Below, in pieces: positions 6,051 through 13,752 of a stretch of 16,484 nucleotides of DNA. Below the pieces are notes generated by a model. The model saw only the letters and a program-made list of their open reading frames with translations. It had not been told where the DNA came from and searched no databases. Position numbers and translations under genes: made by a program. Every line of letters starts with the position of its first letter. Position 1 is the stretch's first letter. Source of the DNA: Actinomycetota bacterium (GTDB taxonomy: Bacteria > Actinomycetota > Actinomycetes > S36-B12); assembly GCA_016870425.1 (NCBI GenBank), contig VGBQ01000034.1, forward strand, positions 1 to 16,484. The letters run 5' to 3'.

Positions 6051-8780
6051 GTGAGCGCACGGGCGATGCTGGCGGGAATCGCCGCGGCGAGCGTCGTCGT
6101 GACCGCCCTCGTGGCCCCTCCCGCCATCGCCGTGACCGATGCCTCCTCGGAGAACGCCGTCATCGGGCCGGTGCGCTACTCCGAGTCTGCCGGCGCGCAG
6201 GACCCTGTCTACGGCGCATCCTTCGTGGTGATCGGCGATGCGTACGCCGAAAACGTCATCACCGGTGACGACACCGTCATCCTCACCCTCACCGGGGCGA
6301 CATCGGGCACCGGCAAGGTCTGGATCAGCCGGACCAACCAACTCTTCCCCTCCGGTGGAGGCCTGGCCGACGACACCCTCACGCTCATGGATCCCTCGTC
6401 ACCGGCGTCGACCGTCGGCAGCGGCAATCCCTTCAGCATCGTGCAAGGCGACACCGATGACGACACGATCCTGCAGACCTTCATCGCGGTGAGCGCCCCG
6501 GGCACCTACTCCGGCGATGTCTATATCTATGAGGGCTCCTCGCCCACGATGAGTGCCAGCACCGTCGTGCAGCACACGAAGTTCCGCTTCACCACCGCGC
6601 GAGCACCGCGCAGCATCAGCATCGATCCCACCAGCCTCGACCTCATCGCCACCACGGCCGATGTGCAGTCGGCGACGGTGCAGGTGCTCGATGACAGCGG
6701 TCAGCCGACTCAGCTCTCGGTGGCCGACCGCATCGAGATCGCGACGAGCAACGCCGCCATCGCTGACCCCGCGGAGTCGCTCCTGGACGCTCAATCCTTC
6801 GACGACAGCCTGCTCGATCCCCTCGGGAGCGCAACCCTGAGCGTGCGCGGCGGGGCATCGGCCGGCAGCGCAACCATCACGCTCACACCCCAGGGCACCC
6901 TGCCGAGCTCCGGGGTGCGACCGGTGACACTCGCGGCGACGAGCATTCCGCTGTCGACGAAGTCCCCGGACTCCTTCGAGATGGTCTTCCCCGACGAGCA
7001 GCGCATCATCGACGAGGCGCGCAGCACCGACGACACGAATTACTACATCGTCAACGACCTCTTCATCACCAACGTCCTCCTCGTCGCCGAAGGGGCCGAT
7101 GCCGACTCCGGGATCGTCGGCTACGTCAGCACCTCCAACAGCGACTGGCGCGGCCTCGTGGTCAGCGGCGGTGGCCCGTCCCCGACCGAGCGCGTGGCCA
7201 ACAACCAGGCCGACGTGCCGGTGGTCCTCGCGAGCGGCTCCGACGGCACGGTCGCAGCGGCCATCGCCTGGGAGTCGGTCACCGAGGGAGGCACCCTCAC
7301 CATTCGCACCGGCACAGGTGCGAGCACACGGTGGACCGTCATCGAGGTGCAGGAGCCGACGCCCGAGCCGCGCACGAGCCCCTCGGGACGCATCATCGCC
7401 AAGGCCGGCGAGCCGCTCGACTTCATCGTCACGCTGCGCGATGACTTCGGCAATCCCTACTCCAACTTCCGGGTCAACGGCCAGGCCCGCTCCTTCCGCG
7501 GCACCCCGGTCGGCCCGGTCAGCTCCTGGGAGCGCACGGATGAGGACGGTCGCACCACCGTCACCGTCGATCCGCCCGATGACACCCACGTCGGCCCGGC
7601 GACGATCGTCTTCTCCGTCACCCTGCCCAGTGGCCTGCCCTACACCGCTCTCACGCCCCCGCTCGTGCGCGTGACCTACAGCGAGTCCGGGCAGCCGTCA
7701 GTTCTCACCGTCGCGCAGGCCCAGTCCGCGCCCGCGACGATCACTCCCACGACCGTGCAGACGGCGATCCCCCACGTCCTCGTGCCCTTCACCGGTCGCG
7801 CCGCGACGTCATCGGGCACACCCGGCACCTGGACGCTGCCCACCGCGTCGAGCCCCAGCGGGAGCGGTGCGGCCGCGGGCACGATGGTGACCTTCACCCC
7901 CACCTCGGTGCCCGCCGCCCAGGTCGAGGTGCGCGCTCCCGAGGGAGTGTGGCTCAGCACGAGTTCACGCGCCGACTGGGACGACGGGAAGTCCGAGGTC
8001 GTGGTCGACTCCGGGTCTCCCGTCTACGCCTACTCGACCACGGTCGGCACGCACGCCCTCGAGTTCACCGTCGGCACGCTGGTCAACGACGTCCAGATGC
8101 GCGTGTCGACCACGGCGGATGCGGCGTACTCCGTGACTTCGGCCGTGGACGACACGACACTGGTGCCGGGCAGCTTCAGCACCATGTCGGTCAAGGTCGT
8201 CGACGCCTTCGGCAATCCCGTGCCGCGCACGACCGACGACTCCGGTGGGGTGACGGCCGTCGCGACCGGCCAGTTGATGCTGTCGGGATTCCAGTCACAG
8301 GCGCGCATGCTCACCGACGACAGCGGCGTCTCGACGATCACGCTCATCGCCGGCCGCGCGGCCGGTGACGCGCGCGTGCGCATCGCGCCGCCGAGCACCA
8401 CCCGCACGCCGGCGTGGCAGGCCAACTACCAGCGCCCCGCGGGCTTCGACCCCCCGGTGAAGAGCATCGACATCGACTTCCTCGTGGCCAACCCACCCAC
8501 GCCCGTGCAGCCCACGGTCACGATCATCGGTGAGCGCACGACCCTCAATGGCCGGTCCGGCATCGAAATCACCGGCGAGACGACCGACCTGCCCGTGGGC
8601 ACGACCCTCTTCCCCTGGCTGAGGCTGACCGGCCAGACGGCTTTCGCGCGCGGGGCGTCGGCGATCACGCCCGATGCCGAAGGTGACTTCACCTGGAGTC
8701 GCGTGACGAGCAAGGTGGCGCGTGTCTACGTCGCCACTGCCGATGGAGCCGTGCGCTCCAATCGCGTGACGATCCGCTAG
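6051..8780 (+). CDS. Large secreted Ig-like (invasin/Big-type) surface protein, paralog 1 (909 aa)
   Basis: The frame is open further upstream, but I choose GTG at 6051. It starts a good signal peptide (VSARAMLAGIAAASVVV…, cleavage after AIA near residue 27) and has a -10 element 7 nt upstream. The mature protein is a string of Ig-like beta domains; the invasin/Big signature D-x-F-G-N-P appears at least twice (RDDFGNP, VDAFGNP). The last ~90 residues (from VTIIGERTT to SNRVTIR) form a domain shared with the next gene. No LPxTG or membrane anchor is present. It is probably a surface-layer, fibre or adhesive protein. Ten D-D-[S/T] tripeptides are spread along it. It is aligned almost end to end with the 873-aa neighbour, so the pair arose by tandem duplication. 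A GC-rich hairpin follows the stop. Confidence 0.88.
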   Translation: MSARAMLAGIAAASVVVTALVAPPAIAVTDASSENAVIGPVRYSESAGAQDPVYGASFVVIGDAYAENVITGDDTVILTLTGATSGTGKVWISRTNQLFPSGGGLADDTLTLMDPSSPASTVGSGNPFSIVQGDTDDDTILQTFIAVSAPGTYSGDVYIYEGSSPTMSASTVVQHTKFRFTTARAPRSISIDPTSLDLIATTADVQSATVQVLDDSGQPTQLSVADRIEIATSNAAIADPAESLLDAQSFDDSLLDPLGSATLSVRGGASAGSATITLTPQGTLPSSGVRPVTLAATSIPLSTKSPDSFEMVFPDEQRIIDEARSTDDTNYYIVNDLFITNVLLVAEGADADSGIVGYVSTSNSDWRGLVVSGGGPSPTERVANNQADVPVVLASGSDGTVAAAIAWESVTEGGTLTIRTGTGASTRWTVIEVQEPTPEPRTSPSGRIIAKAGEPLDFIVTLRDDFGNPYSNFRVNGQARSFRGTPVGPVSSWERTDEDGRTTVTVDPPDDTHVGPATIVFSVTLPSGLPYTALTPPLVRVTYSESGQPSVLTVAQAQSAPATITPTTVQTAIPHVLVPFTGRAATSSGTPGTWTLPTASSPSGSGAAAGTMVTFTPTSVPAAQVEVRAPEGVWLSTSSRADWDDGKSEVVVDSGSPVYAYSTTVGTHALEFTVGTLVNDVQMRVSTTADAAYSVTSAVDDTTLVPGSFSTMSVKVVDAFGNPVPRTTDDSGGVTAVATGQLMLSGFQSQARMLTDDSGVSTITLIAGRAAGDARVRIAPPSTTRTPAWQANYQRPAGFDPPVKSIDIDFLVANPPTPVQPTVTIIGERTTLNGRSGIEITGETTDLPVGTTLFPWLRLTGQTAFARGASAITPDAEGDFTWSRVTSKVARVYVATADGAVRSNRVTIR

Positions 8781-8796
8781 CTCACAGATCACCTTG

Positions 8797-8813
8797 ACCG
8801 CCCGCTGGGCGGT
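8797..8813 (+). terminator. GC-rich hairpin after paralog 1
   Basis: ACCGCCC-GCT-GGGCGGT is a perfect 7-bp stem with a 3-nt loop, 17 nt past the stop codon. No U-tract follows, so it would be a non-canonical terminator or a processing/attenuation structure that lowers read-through into the next paralog. Confidence 0.45.
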
Positions 8814-8899
8814 GTGCACGCGTGCCCGATGTGTCCGGACTTGCCCTCACTCTTCCGACATCACGGATGCGGCATGCCGACACATCGAAAGGAAAGGCA

Positions 8900-11521
8900 T
8901 TGTCTAACGCAATGCGCATGGGCAAGCGGACGCTTGCCGGTGTGGCTGCGGGTGCCTTGGCCTTGGGTGTGCTCACCATCGCTTCCGCTCCGGCGGCCAG
9001 CGCGGGCAAGAGCATCAAGCCCAAGGCAACGGCCACGGGAGCTGTATCCGCCGTTCGCGCGGGTGCGATCAGCAGCATCCCCTACGCACGACTGAGCTTC
9101 TCCAAGGCGCTCAGCAAGCCCACCACTCTCATCGTTGTGACTTCCCCCGCGGGTGGTCGCATGTGGATCGACGACACCGCCGGGGCTCAGCCCGCAAGCG
9201 TTGACGATTCGGCCACACTCACATCTCCCCGCACCCTCACGGGTGTGGTCTTCAACAACACGGCCACCATCGGGACCTCTGATGACTCGACCGTGGGCAT
9301 CGCTGTTGACACGGCCGGCGCCTACATCGGCCAGCTGGCTAACGGCACCGACACCGTCACGTTCAGTTTCACGACAACTGGCGCTCCCGCGAGCATGACC
9401 CTCACGCCGGCCACGCAGACGGTCCTCGTGGGACAGGCTGCGGAACTCGCCGTGACCGTTAAGGACAGCGCCGGAAACGCCACTCAGATCGCCTACGGTG
9501 ACTCGATCGCCATGAGCGACAACAGCGACGACACCGTTTCCCCGACGTCGTTCAGCGCGGGCACGATCTATCGCGGTACGGGTGTTGTTTCCCTTGCGAC
9601 AACGGGCAACCCTGCAGGTACGACCACCGTTACGGCGACCCCTGCGGGCACCCTGCCTTCGCTCGGCGTCACCGCCCAGACAGCTACTGTCACGAAGAGC
9701 GGGACGATCTCGTCCAGCGCGGTGGTCAACATGACAGTGTCCACTCCGGCGAACGCGATCAACGACCCTGAGACTGGCAACAGCATCGCCCGCACCACGC
9801 AGGTGCCGGCCAATACGACGAACATCACGGTCGCAGTTGATGACACCACGGCCAACGCCGCGGGCACGAAGCTTCGCTTCGGCATCAACCTCAACTCCAC
9901 CGCGATCGCTGCTGGAGCCACCGTCAATGGCACCGTTGTCACGGCCACCGATGACACTCAGTACGTCATCGTTGAGACCGATGCCTCCAAGAAGGCGAAC
10001 GTCGCTCTCACCCTTGGCGGCGGCGCGATCAACACCGGCGCGGTCGTCACCGTCTTCCAGGCCACAGTGGCAGGGGTGGCTGTCTCCACCAACCCGAAGA
10101 TCACGATCAGCGAGCTCGCTCCCCAGGTCTACCCGGCTGACATCACGGTGAGCCCGGACGACTCGGTGGTCGCGAAGCTTGGTGACACCGTCCCCGTGTC
10201 GGTGACCGTGGACGACTCCTTCGGCACTCCGCAGGCTGGCTGGGTCATCCGTGCCGAGCGTGGCGGCGTCATCGTCAATTCGGCGACCACCGGGGCTAAC
10301 GGCAAGGCGGCTTTGTCCCTGACCCAGGCTTCGACCGCGGTCAATGGCACTGTGGAGCGCTTTGTGTTCGTCGCTTACCCGCCGATCGGCGCGTCAGTGA
10401 CGGCCAGCAAGGGCACGCAGGTGACATGGACGACCACGGGCGGCGTCACGTCGCTGACCGTCACGGCCAGCGCCAACACGCCGACCTCCCTCACTGATGT
10501 CGCTCAGACGTCTACCAAGGGCGGGGCAATCGTGGTGCCGGCTGCAGGAGTCCTCTCGGGCGCTCCGACCGCCGTCCAGTTCACCATCGCGACCGGTGTC
10601 GACGACACCACCGCGGGCCGCGGAAACTACGCGCAGTTCAGCGCTGTGACCAGCCCGCTGTCGTCTATCACCTACACCACTCCGGCGGGTGTCTTCGTCA
10701 CTGACGACACCACGACGGCTACGTGGGCCAACGGCGAGCAGACGATCACGGTGGCTTCCACCACGCCGGTCTACGTCTACGCCACGAAGACGGGTGTCCA
10801 CGATGTGGTCATCACCTCGGGTGGCAAGACGGTGACGGCAAAGGTTAAGGCCTCCACTTCGGCAGCCAACGCCTACAACATTGCCCTCACACCGGCGAAG
10901 CAGACGGTGGGATCCGGCGCCATTGGCACCGCGACGCTCAAGGTCACGGACATCTTCGGCAATCCCGTCCAGACCTCGACCACCGCAGGCTACGTCTCGG
11001 TCACCGCTTCTGGTGAGGTCCTGCTTGCTGGCTACGACACGAATCGCAGCTTCACCACGAATGCCTCAGGTGAAGCCACGATTACGATCATCGCTGGGGT
11101 GTCAGCAGGTGCCGGTCTCCTCACGGCAGTTCCCGCCACAGGGGACACTGCGACCGCGTGGCAGACGAGCTACACGAAGCCGACGGGTGCTCCGGCGCCC
11201 GTGACGTCGGCGACCGCTGAGGTCACGGTTGGTGCCTCTCCGGTGACCAAGTCGATCACGATCACGGGTTCGCGCACTACGGTGGGCGGCAAGCCTGGCG
11301 TCATGATCGACGGCATCACGGTGGGCATCGAGGACGGAAAGACGGTTATCCCGTACTTCCGCTTCCCCGGTCAGACCTCCTACACCCAGGGTTTGGCTCG
11401 CCCGGTCATCACGGACGACGAGTTCACCTGGCAGCGCAAGACGGGCAAGAAGTTCTACGCCTACGTCACCTCGGATGACGGCGCTGTGAAGTCGAACAAC
11501 GTCATCATCGCTGCCAACTGA
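8900..11521 (+). CDS. Large secreted Ig-like surface protein, paralog 2 (873 aa)
   Basis: I choose the TTG at 8900 (MSNAMRMGKRT): AAGGA (8889-8893) lies 6 nt upstream, whereas the ATG at 8912 is too far from it. The frame is open to 8822, but that part is not protein-like. A signal peptide ends at ASA|GKS near residue 35. Repeated Ig-like/Big domains follow, with signatures such as TDIFGNP and DDSFGTP. The last ~90 residues (SITITGSRTT to SNNVIIAAN) match the end of paralog 1 at over a third of positions by eye. No LPxTG or transmembrane anchor. Compared with paralog 1 it uses visibly more GCT, GTT and GGT codons, a bias typical of strongly expressed actinobacterial genes, so it may be an abundant surface protein. 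It carries ten D-D-[S/T] tripeptides among only twelve DD pairs. A very strong hairpin ends the unit. Confidence 0.9.
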   Translation: MSNAMRMGKRTLAGVAAGALALGVLTIASAPAASAGKSIKPKATATGAVSAVRAGAISSIPYARLSFSKALSKPTTLIVVTSPAGGRMWIDDTAGAQPASVDDSATLTSPRTLTGVVFNNTATIGTSDDSTVGIAVDTAGAYIGQLANGTDTVTFSFTTTGAPASMTLTPATQTVLVGQAAELAVTVKDSAGNATQIAYGDSIAMSDNSDDTVSPTSFSAGTIYRGTGVVSLATTGNPAGTTTVTATPAGTLPSLGVTAQTATVTKSGTISSSAVVNMTVSTPANAINDPETGNSIARTTQVPANTTNITVAVDDTTANAAGTKLRFGINLNSTAIAAGATVNGTVVTATDDTQYVIVETDASKKANVALTLGGGAINTGAVVTVFQATVAGVAVSTNPKITISELAPQVYPADITVSPDDSVVAKLGDTVPVSVTVDDSFGTPQAGWVIRAERGGVIVNSATTGANGKAALSLTQASTAVNGTVERFVFVAYPPIGASVTASKGTQVTWTTTGGVTSLTVTASANTPTSLTDVAQTSTKGGAIVVPAAGVLSGAPTAVQFTIATGVDDTTAGRGNYAQFSAVTSPLSSITYTTPAGVFVTDDTTTATWANGEQTITVASTTPVYVYATKTGVHDVVITSGGKTVTAKVKASTSAANAYNIALTPAKQTVGSGAIGTATLKVTDIFGNPVQTSTTAGYVSVTASGEVLLAGYDTNRSFTTNASGEATITIIAGVSAGAGLLTAVPATGDTATAWQTSYTKPTGAPAPVTSATAEVTVGASPVTKSITITGSRTTVGGKPGVMIDGITVGIEDGKTVIPYFRFPGQTSYTQGLARPVITDDEFTWQRKTGKKFYAYVTSDDGAVKSNNVIIAAN

Positions 11522-11536
11522 AGTCGCCCAGCGACT
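11522..11536 (+). other. Small hairpin directly after paralog 2
   Basis: AGTCGC-CCA-GCGACT forms a perfect 6-bp stem that starts one base after the stop codon, upstream of the larger hairpin. It is probably part of a two-stem 3' end. Confidence 0.35.
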
Positions 11537-11552
11537 GAAGACAGCTAGATGA

Positions 11553-11590
11553 CAGGTGGGCCCGGGAGCGCAAGCTCCCGGGCCCACCTG
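11553..11590 (+). terminator. Strong hairpin terminator with GNRA (GCAA) loop
   Basis: CAGGTGGGCCCGGGAGC and its exact reverse complement flank the loop GCAA, giving a perfect 17-bp stem closed by a GNRA-type tetraloop. It lies 31 nt past paralog 2 and 35 nt before the BldC-like gene. No T-run follows. It most likely ends the abundant surface-protein mRNA and protects its 3' end. Confidence 0.75.
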
Positions 11591-11625
11591 CATAACGGGG
11601 CAGTTCAGGATCAAAGGGGTGCGAC

Positions 11626-11832
11626 ATGACGTCACCGTCTGGCCACGAGAGTGAAGCGCTTCTCACGCCCGGGGAGGTCGCTGCGCTCTTTCGCGTGGAC
11701 CCCAAGACGGTGACCCGGTGGGCGCAAGACGGCCGGCTCTCCAGTGTGCGCACCCTCGGCGGTCACCGACGTTTCCGGGCGGCTGAAGTGCACGCGCTGC
11801 TGGCGCAGTCCTCGTCTCCGCCGACGTCCTAG
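11626..11832 (+). CDS. bldC: BldC-like MerR-type DNA-binding regulator (68 aa)
   Basis: This is a short protein made almost only of a winged helix-turn-helix: LTPGEVAALFRVDPKTVTRW, then a GRLSSVRTLGGHRRFRAAEV wing. It matches the BldC family in length and in these motifs. BldC binds repeated DNA sites cooperatively and controls development in Streptomyces; in non-sporulating actinobacteria its targets are less clear. The ATG at 11626 has AAAGGGG about 7 nt upstream. It follows the surface-protein terminator and may have its own promoter in the short gap, though I see no clear -35/-10. Its stop (11830-11832) overlaps the stop of the convergent transferase gene (CTAG, 11829-11832). Assignment to the family is firm; orthology to bldC itself is likely but unproven. 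Confidence 0.88.
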   Translation: MTSPSGHESEALLTPGEVAALFRVDPKTVTRWAQDGRLSSVRTLGGHRRFRAAEVHALLAQSSSPPTS

Positions 11833-12764
11833 CGGAACGACCAGGCGAGAGCGACGGCCCCGGCGACGCTCACGATGAGCACCAACTGCAGGGCTCCCAC
11901 GGCCTGGCCCACGGATAGGCCGCGGTCCATGAGCACATGCGAGAGATGGTCGCGGCCGGGCGTGAAGGGATGCCGTCGCTCCAGGAGCCGGCGCACCACC
12001 ACGAATGTCGTATCAAGGATCGGCACGAAGACGAGAAGTATGGGGATAAGTGCGCTCCACGGCAGGGCAATGCCCACCGGGCGCAGGCGCAGCGTGACGA
12101 TCGCCAGTAGGAAGCCGAGGAAGTAGGCACCCGCGTCACCGAGGTAGACCGACGCCGGAGCCCAGTTGTGCCAAAGGAAGCCCGCAGCCGTGCCGGCGAG
12201 CGCGAAGGACAGCGCACCCACGAAGTACTGGCCGTAGATCGCCGCCACGATGCCGGTGCCGAGCGCCGCGACGAGTGTCGTCGACGCCGCGAGGCCATCG
12301 GAGTTGTCGAGCAGGTTCATCGCATTGGTGAGGCCCACGATCCACAGCACGGTCACGGCCGCGTCCAGCCAGTCGATGCGGAAGAAGCCGACCTGTGTCC
12401 CCGTGAACCACACGAGCAGCGCGAGCAACGTCTGCGCAGCGAGACGAATCCACGGGTTGAGTGTGCGGATGTCGTCGATGAAGCCGAGCCCCGCCACGAT
12501 GAGCGCGGGGAGCAACACCGAGGCGAGCAACTGGAATGCCGTGATCTCCCCGCTGACTCCCACGGCCGTGAGGAAGACGAGCGTGAAGGCGATTGCGACC
12601 GCGATGCCCCCGAGCTTGGGGATCGGTCGGTCCTGAGTCTTGCGGCCGCCGTCGGGGCCATCGGTCAACCCTGACCAATGCGCGAGCCAGATGGATCCCT
12701 TGACCAGCAGGGCGGAAAGGATGCCGGAGCCGACGAAGGCCGCGACGTAGAGCCAGGGACTCAT
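11829..12764 (-). CDS. WecA/TagO/MraY-family polyprenyl-phosphate sugar-1-phosphate transferase (311 aa)
   Basis: This membrane protein, with about ten hydrophobic segments, shows the family motifs in order: DGPDGGRKTQDRPIPKLGG (about 35-53), FIDDI with the Mg-binding D97-D98, NLLDNSDGLA (150-159; the usual NxxNxxDGxDGL with N in place of the first G), YLGDAGA (208-213), and RHPFTPGRDHLSH near 264-276. The GRDHLSH motif replaces the more usual HIHHRL-type ending. The enzyme should move a sugar-1-phosphate (often GlcNAc-1-P) from UDP-sugar to polyprenyl phosphate at the inner face of the membrane, the first step of a lipid-linked glycan; the exact sugar cannot be read from sequence. It starts 13 nt after the epimerase stop and has a weak ribosome site, so it is probably translated by coupling within the fcl-epimerase-transferase run. 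Confidence 0.9.
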   Translation of the reverse strand: MSPWLYVAAFVGSGILSALLVKGSIWLAHWSGLTDGPDGGRKTQDRPIPKLGGIAVAIAFTLVFLTAVGVSGEITAFQLLASVLLPALIVAGLGFIDDIRTLNPWIRLAAQTLLALLVWFTGTQVGFFRIDWLDAAVTVLWIVGLTNAMNLLDNSDGLAASTTLVAALGTGIVAAIYGQYFVGALSFALAGTAAGFLWHNWAPASVYLGDAGAYFLGFLLAIVTLRLRPVGIALPWSALIPILLVFVPILDTTFVVVRRLLERRHPFTPGRDHLSHVLMDRGLSVGQAVGALQLVLIVSVAGAVALAWSFR

Positions 12765-12777
12765 CGGGCGAGCGCGC

Positions 12778-13740
12778 TCATCGAGTGGAGATGTCGGCCG
12801 CGACGTCGGCGATGATCTGGTTGAGGTCGCGTTGCGTGCGCCAACCGAGGAGGTCGCGGACGCGCGCGGTGTTGGGCACGCGCCGCGGCATGTCCTCGAA
12901 TCCCTCTTCGTAGGCCTCGTCGTACGAGACCTTCACGATGGGGCTTGAGGAGCCGAGCTGCTCGATGACGCGCACCGCGAGGTCGGCGATGGAGATCTCC
13001 TCCTGCGAGCCGACGTTGAAGACCTGGCCCTCGGCCTCGCGGGAGTCCATGAGGCCGAGTAGGGCCTGGACGACGTCGGCCACGTGGCAGAAGCAGCGGC
13101 GCTGCGTGCCGTCGCCGTAGACGGTGATGGGCTGGCCCTTGAGCGCCTGCTCGACGAAGCGCGGGATGACCATGCCGTAGAAGCCCACCTGACGCGGACC
13201 GACGGTGTTGAACAGGCGCACGATGACGGCGGGCAGGCCCTTCTCGCGCCAGTAGGAGTAGGCGAGGACTTCTTCGATCGCCTTGGCCTCGCTGTAGGAC
13301 CAGCGGGTCTTCAGCGGCGAGCCGAGAATGCGATCGTCTTCTTCGCTCAGCAGGTCAGAGTCGTTCTTGCCGTAGATCTCCGACGTCGACGTGACGAGCA
13401 CCTTGCGGCCGTACTTGTGGCACTTCTCAAGCACGATCTCCGAGCCGCGGATGTTGGTCGCGAGCGACTCGAGCGGGCGACCGACGATGAGCTCGACACC
13501 GACAGCAGCCGCGAGATGGAGCACGACGTCGGCACGACGCACGGCATCGTCCACGAGCGCCTCGTTGAGGATGGAGCCCAGGACGAACTCGAAGTTCGGG
13601 TTGCCGATGTGGTCGCGGATGTTGTCGTGGCGACCGGTGGAGAGGTCGTCGAGGACCATGACCTGGTCGCCCCGTGCCAGCAGGGCGTCGACGAGGTGCG
13701 ACCCGACGAATCCCGCTCCCCCGGTGATGAGCACGCGCAT
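12778..13740 (-). CDS. NAD-dependent sugar-nucleotide epimerase/dehydratase, extended SDR (320 aa)
   Basis: The N-terminal Rossmann fold has GGAGFVG (7-13) and an acidic end of strand 2 (DD, 31-32), which fits NAD(H). The catalytic set is S118/T119 (TSTSE), Y149 and K153 (YSEAK). The later region (NTVGPRQ, GDGTQRRCF, FNVGSQEEISI) resembles UDP-glucuronate decarboxylase, UDP-glucose 4-epimerase and related enzymes; I cannot settle the substrate. It should supply a nucleotide sugar to the surface glycan made by this locus. It lies 9 nt after the fucose synthase. There is no Shine-Dalgarno before the ATG, but TAGGCT (its TAG is the stop of the upstream gene) lies 6 nt before it, so a second, leaderless start of transcription is possible. 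Confidence 0.88.
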   Translation of the reverse strand: MRVLITGGAGFVGSHLVDALLARGDQVMVLDDLSTGRHDNIRDHIGNPNFEFVLGSILNEALVDDAVRRADVVLHLAAAVGVELIVGRPLESLATNIRGSEIVLEKCHKYGRKVLVTSTSEIYGKNDSDLLSEEDDRILGSPLKTRWSYSEAKAIEEVLAYSYWREKGLPAVIVRLFNTVGPRQVGFYGMVIPRFVEQALKGQPITVYGDGTQRRCFCHVADVVQALLGLMDSREAEGQVFNVGSQEEISIADLAVRVIEQLGSSSPIVKVSYDEAYEEGFEDMPRRVPNTARVRDLLGWRTQRDLNQIIADVAADISTR

Positions 13741-13746
13741 GGGGGC

Positions 13747-13752
13747 AGCCTA
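13747..13752 (-). promoter_or_regulatory. Putative internal leaderless -10 element (TAGGCT)
   Basis: TAGGCT on the minus strand is followed by 6 nt and the ATG of the epimerase. Its first three bases are the stop codon of the fucose synthase gene. The context (CCCCTAGGCT-GCCCCC-ATG) is almost the same as that before gmd at 15619. Confidence 0.4.

Noticed and set aside
6399..7589. 396-codon minus-strand frame opposite paralog 1
   Set aside because: Its Gly/Arg/Asp/His-rich text is typical of antisense to a Thr/Ser/Val-rich gene; no start signal and no motif.
8822..8899. N-terminal extension of paralog 2 from 8822
   Set aside because: The extension would bury the signal peptide and has no ribosome site; the TTG at 8900 with AAGGA 6 nt upstream is better.
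12271..12285. GACGACAC-type octamer as a DNA-level motif (uptake or Chi-like) behind the DDT signal
   Set aside because: Outside the secreted genes the octamer is rare and out of frame (for example opposite STTL in the transferase gene), and in-frame copies vary in synonymous codons, so selection at the DNA level is unlikely.
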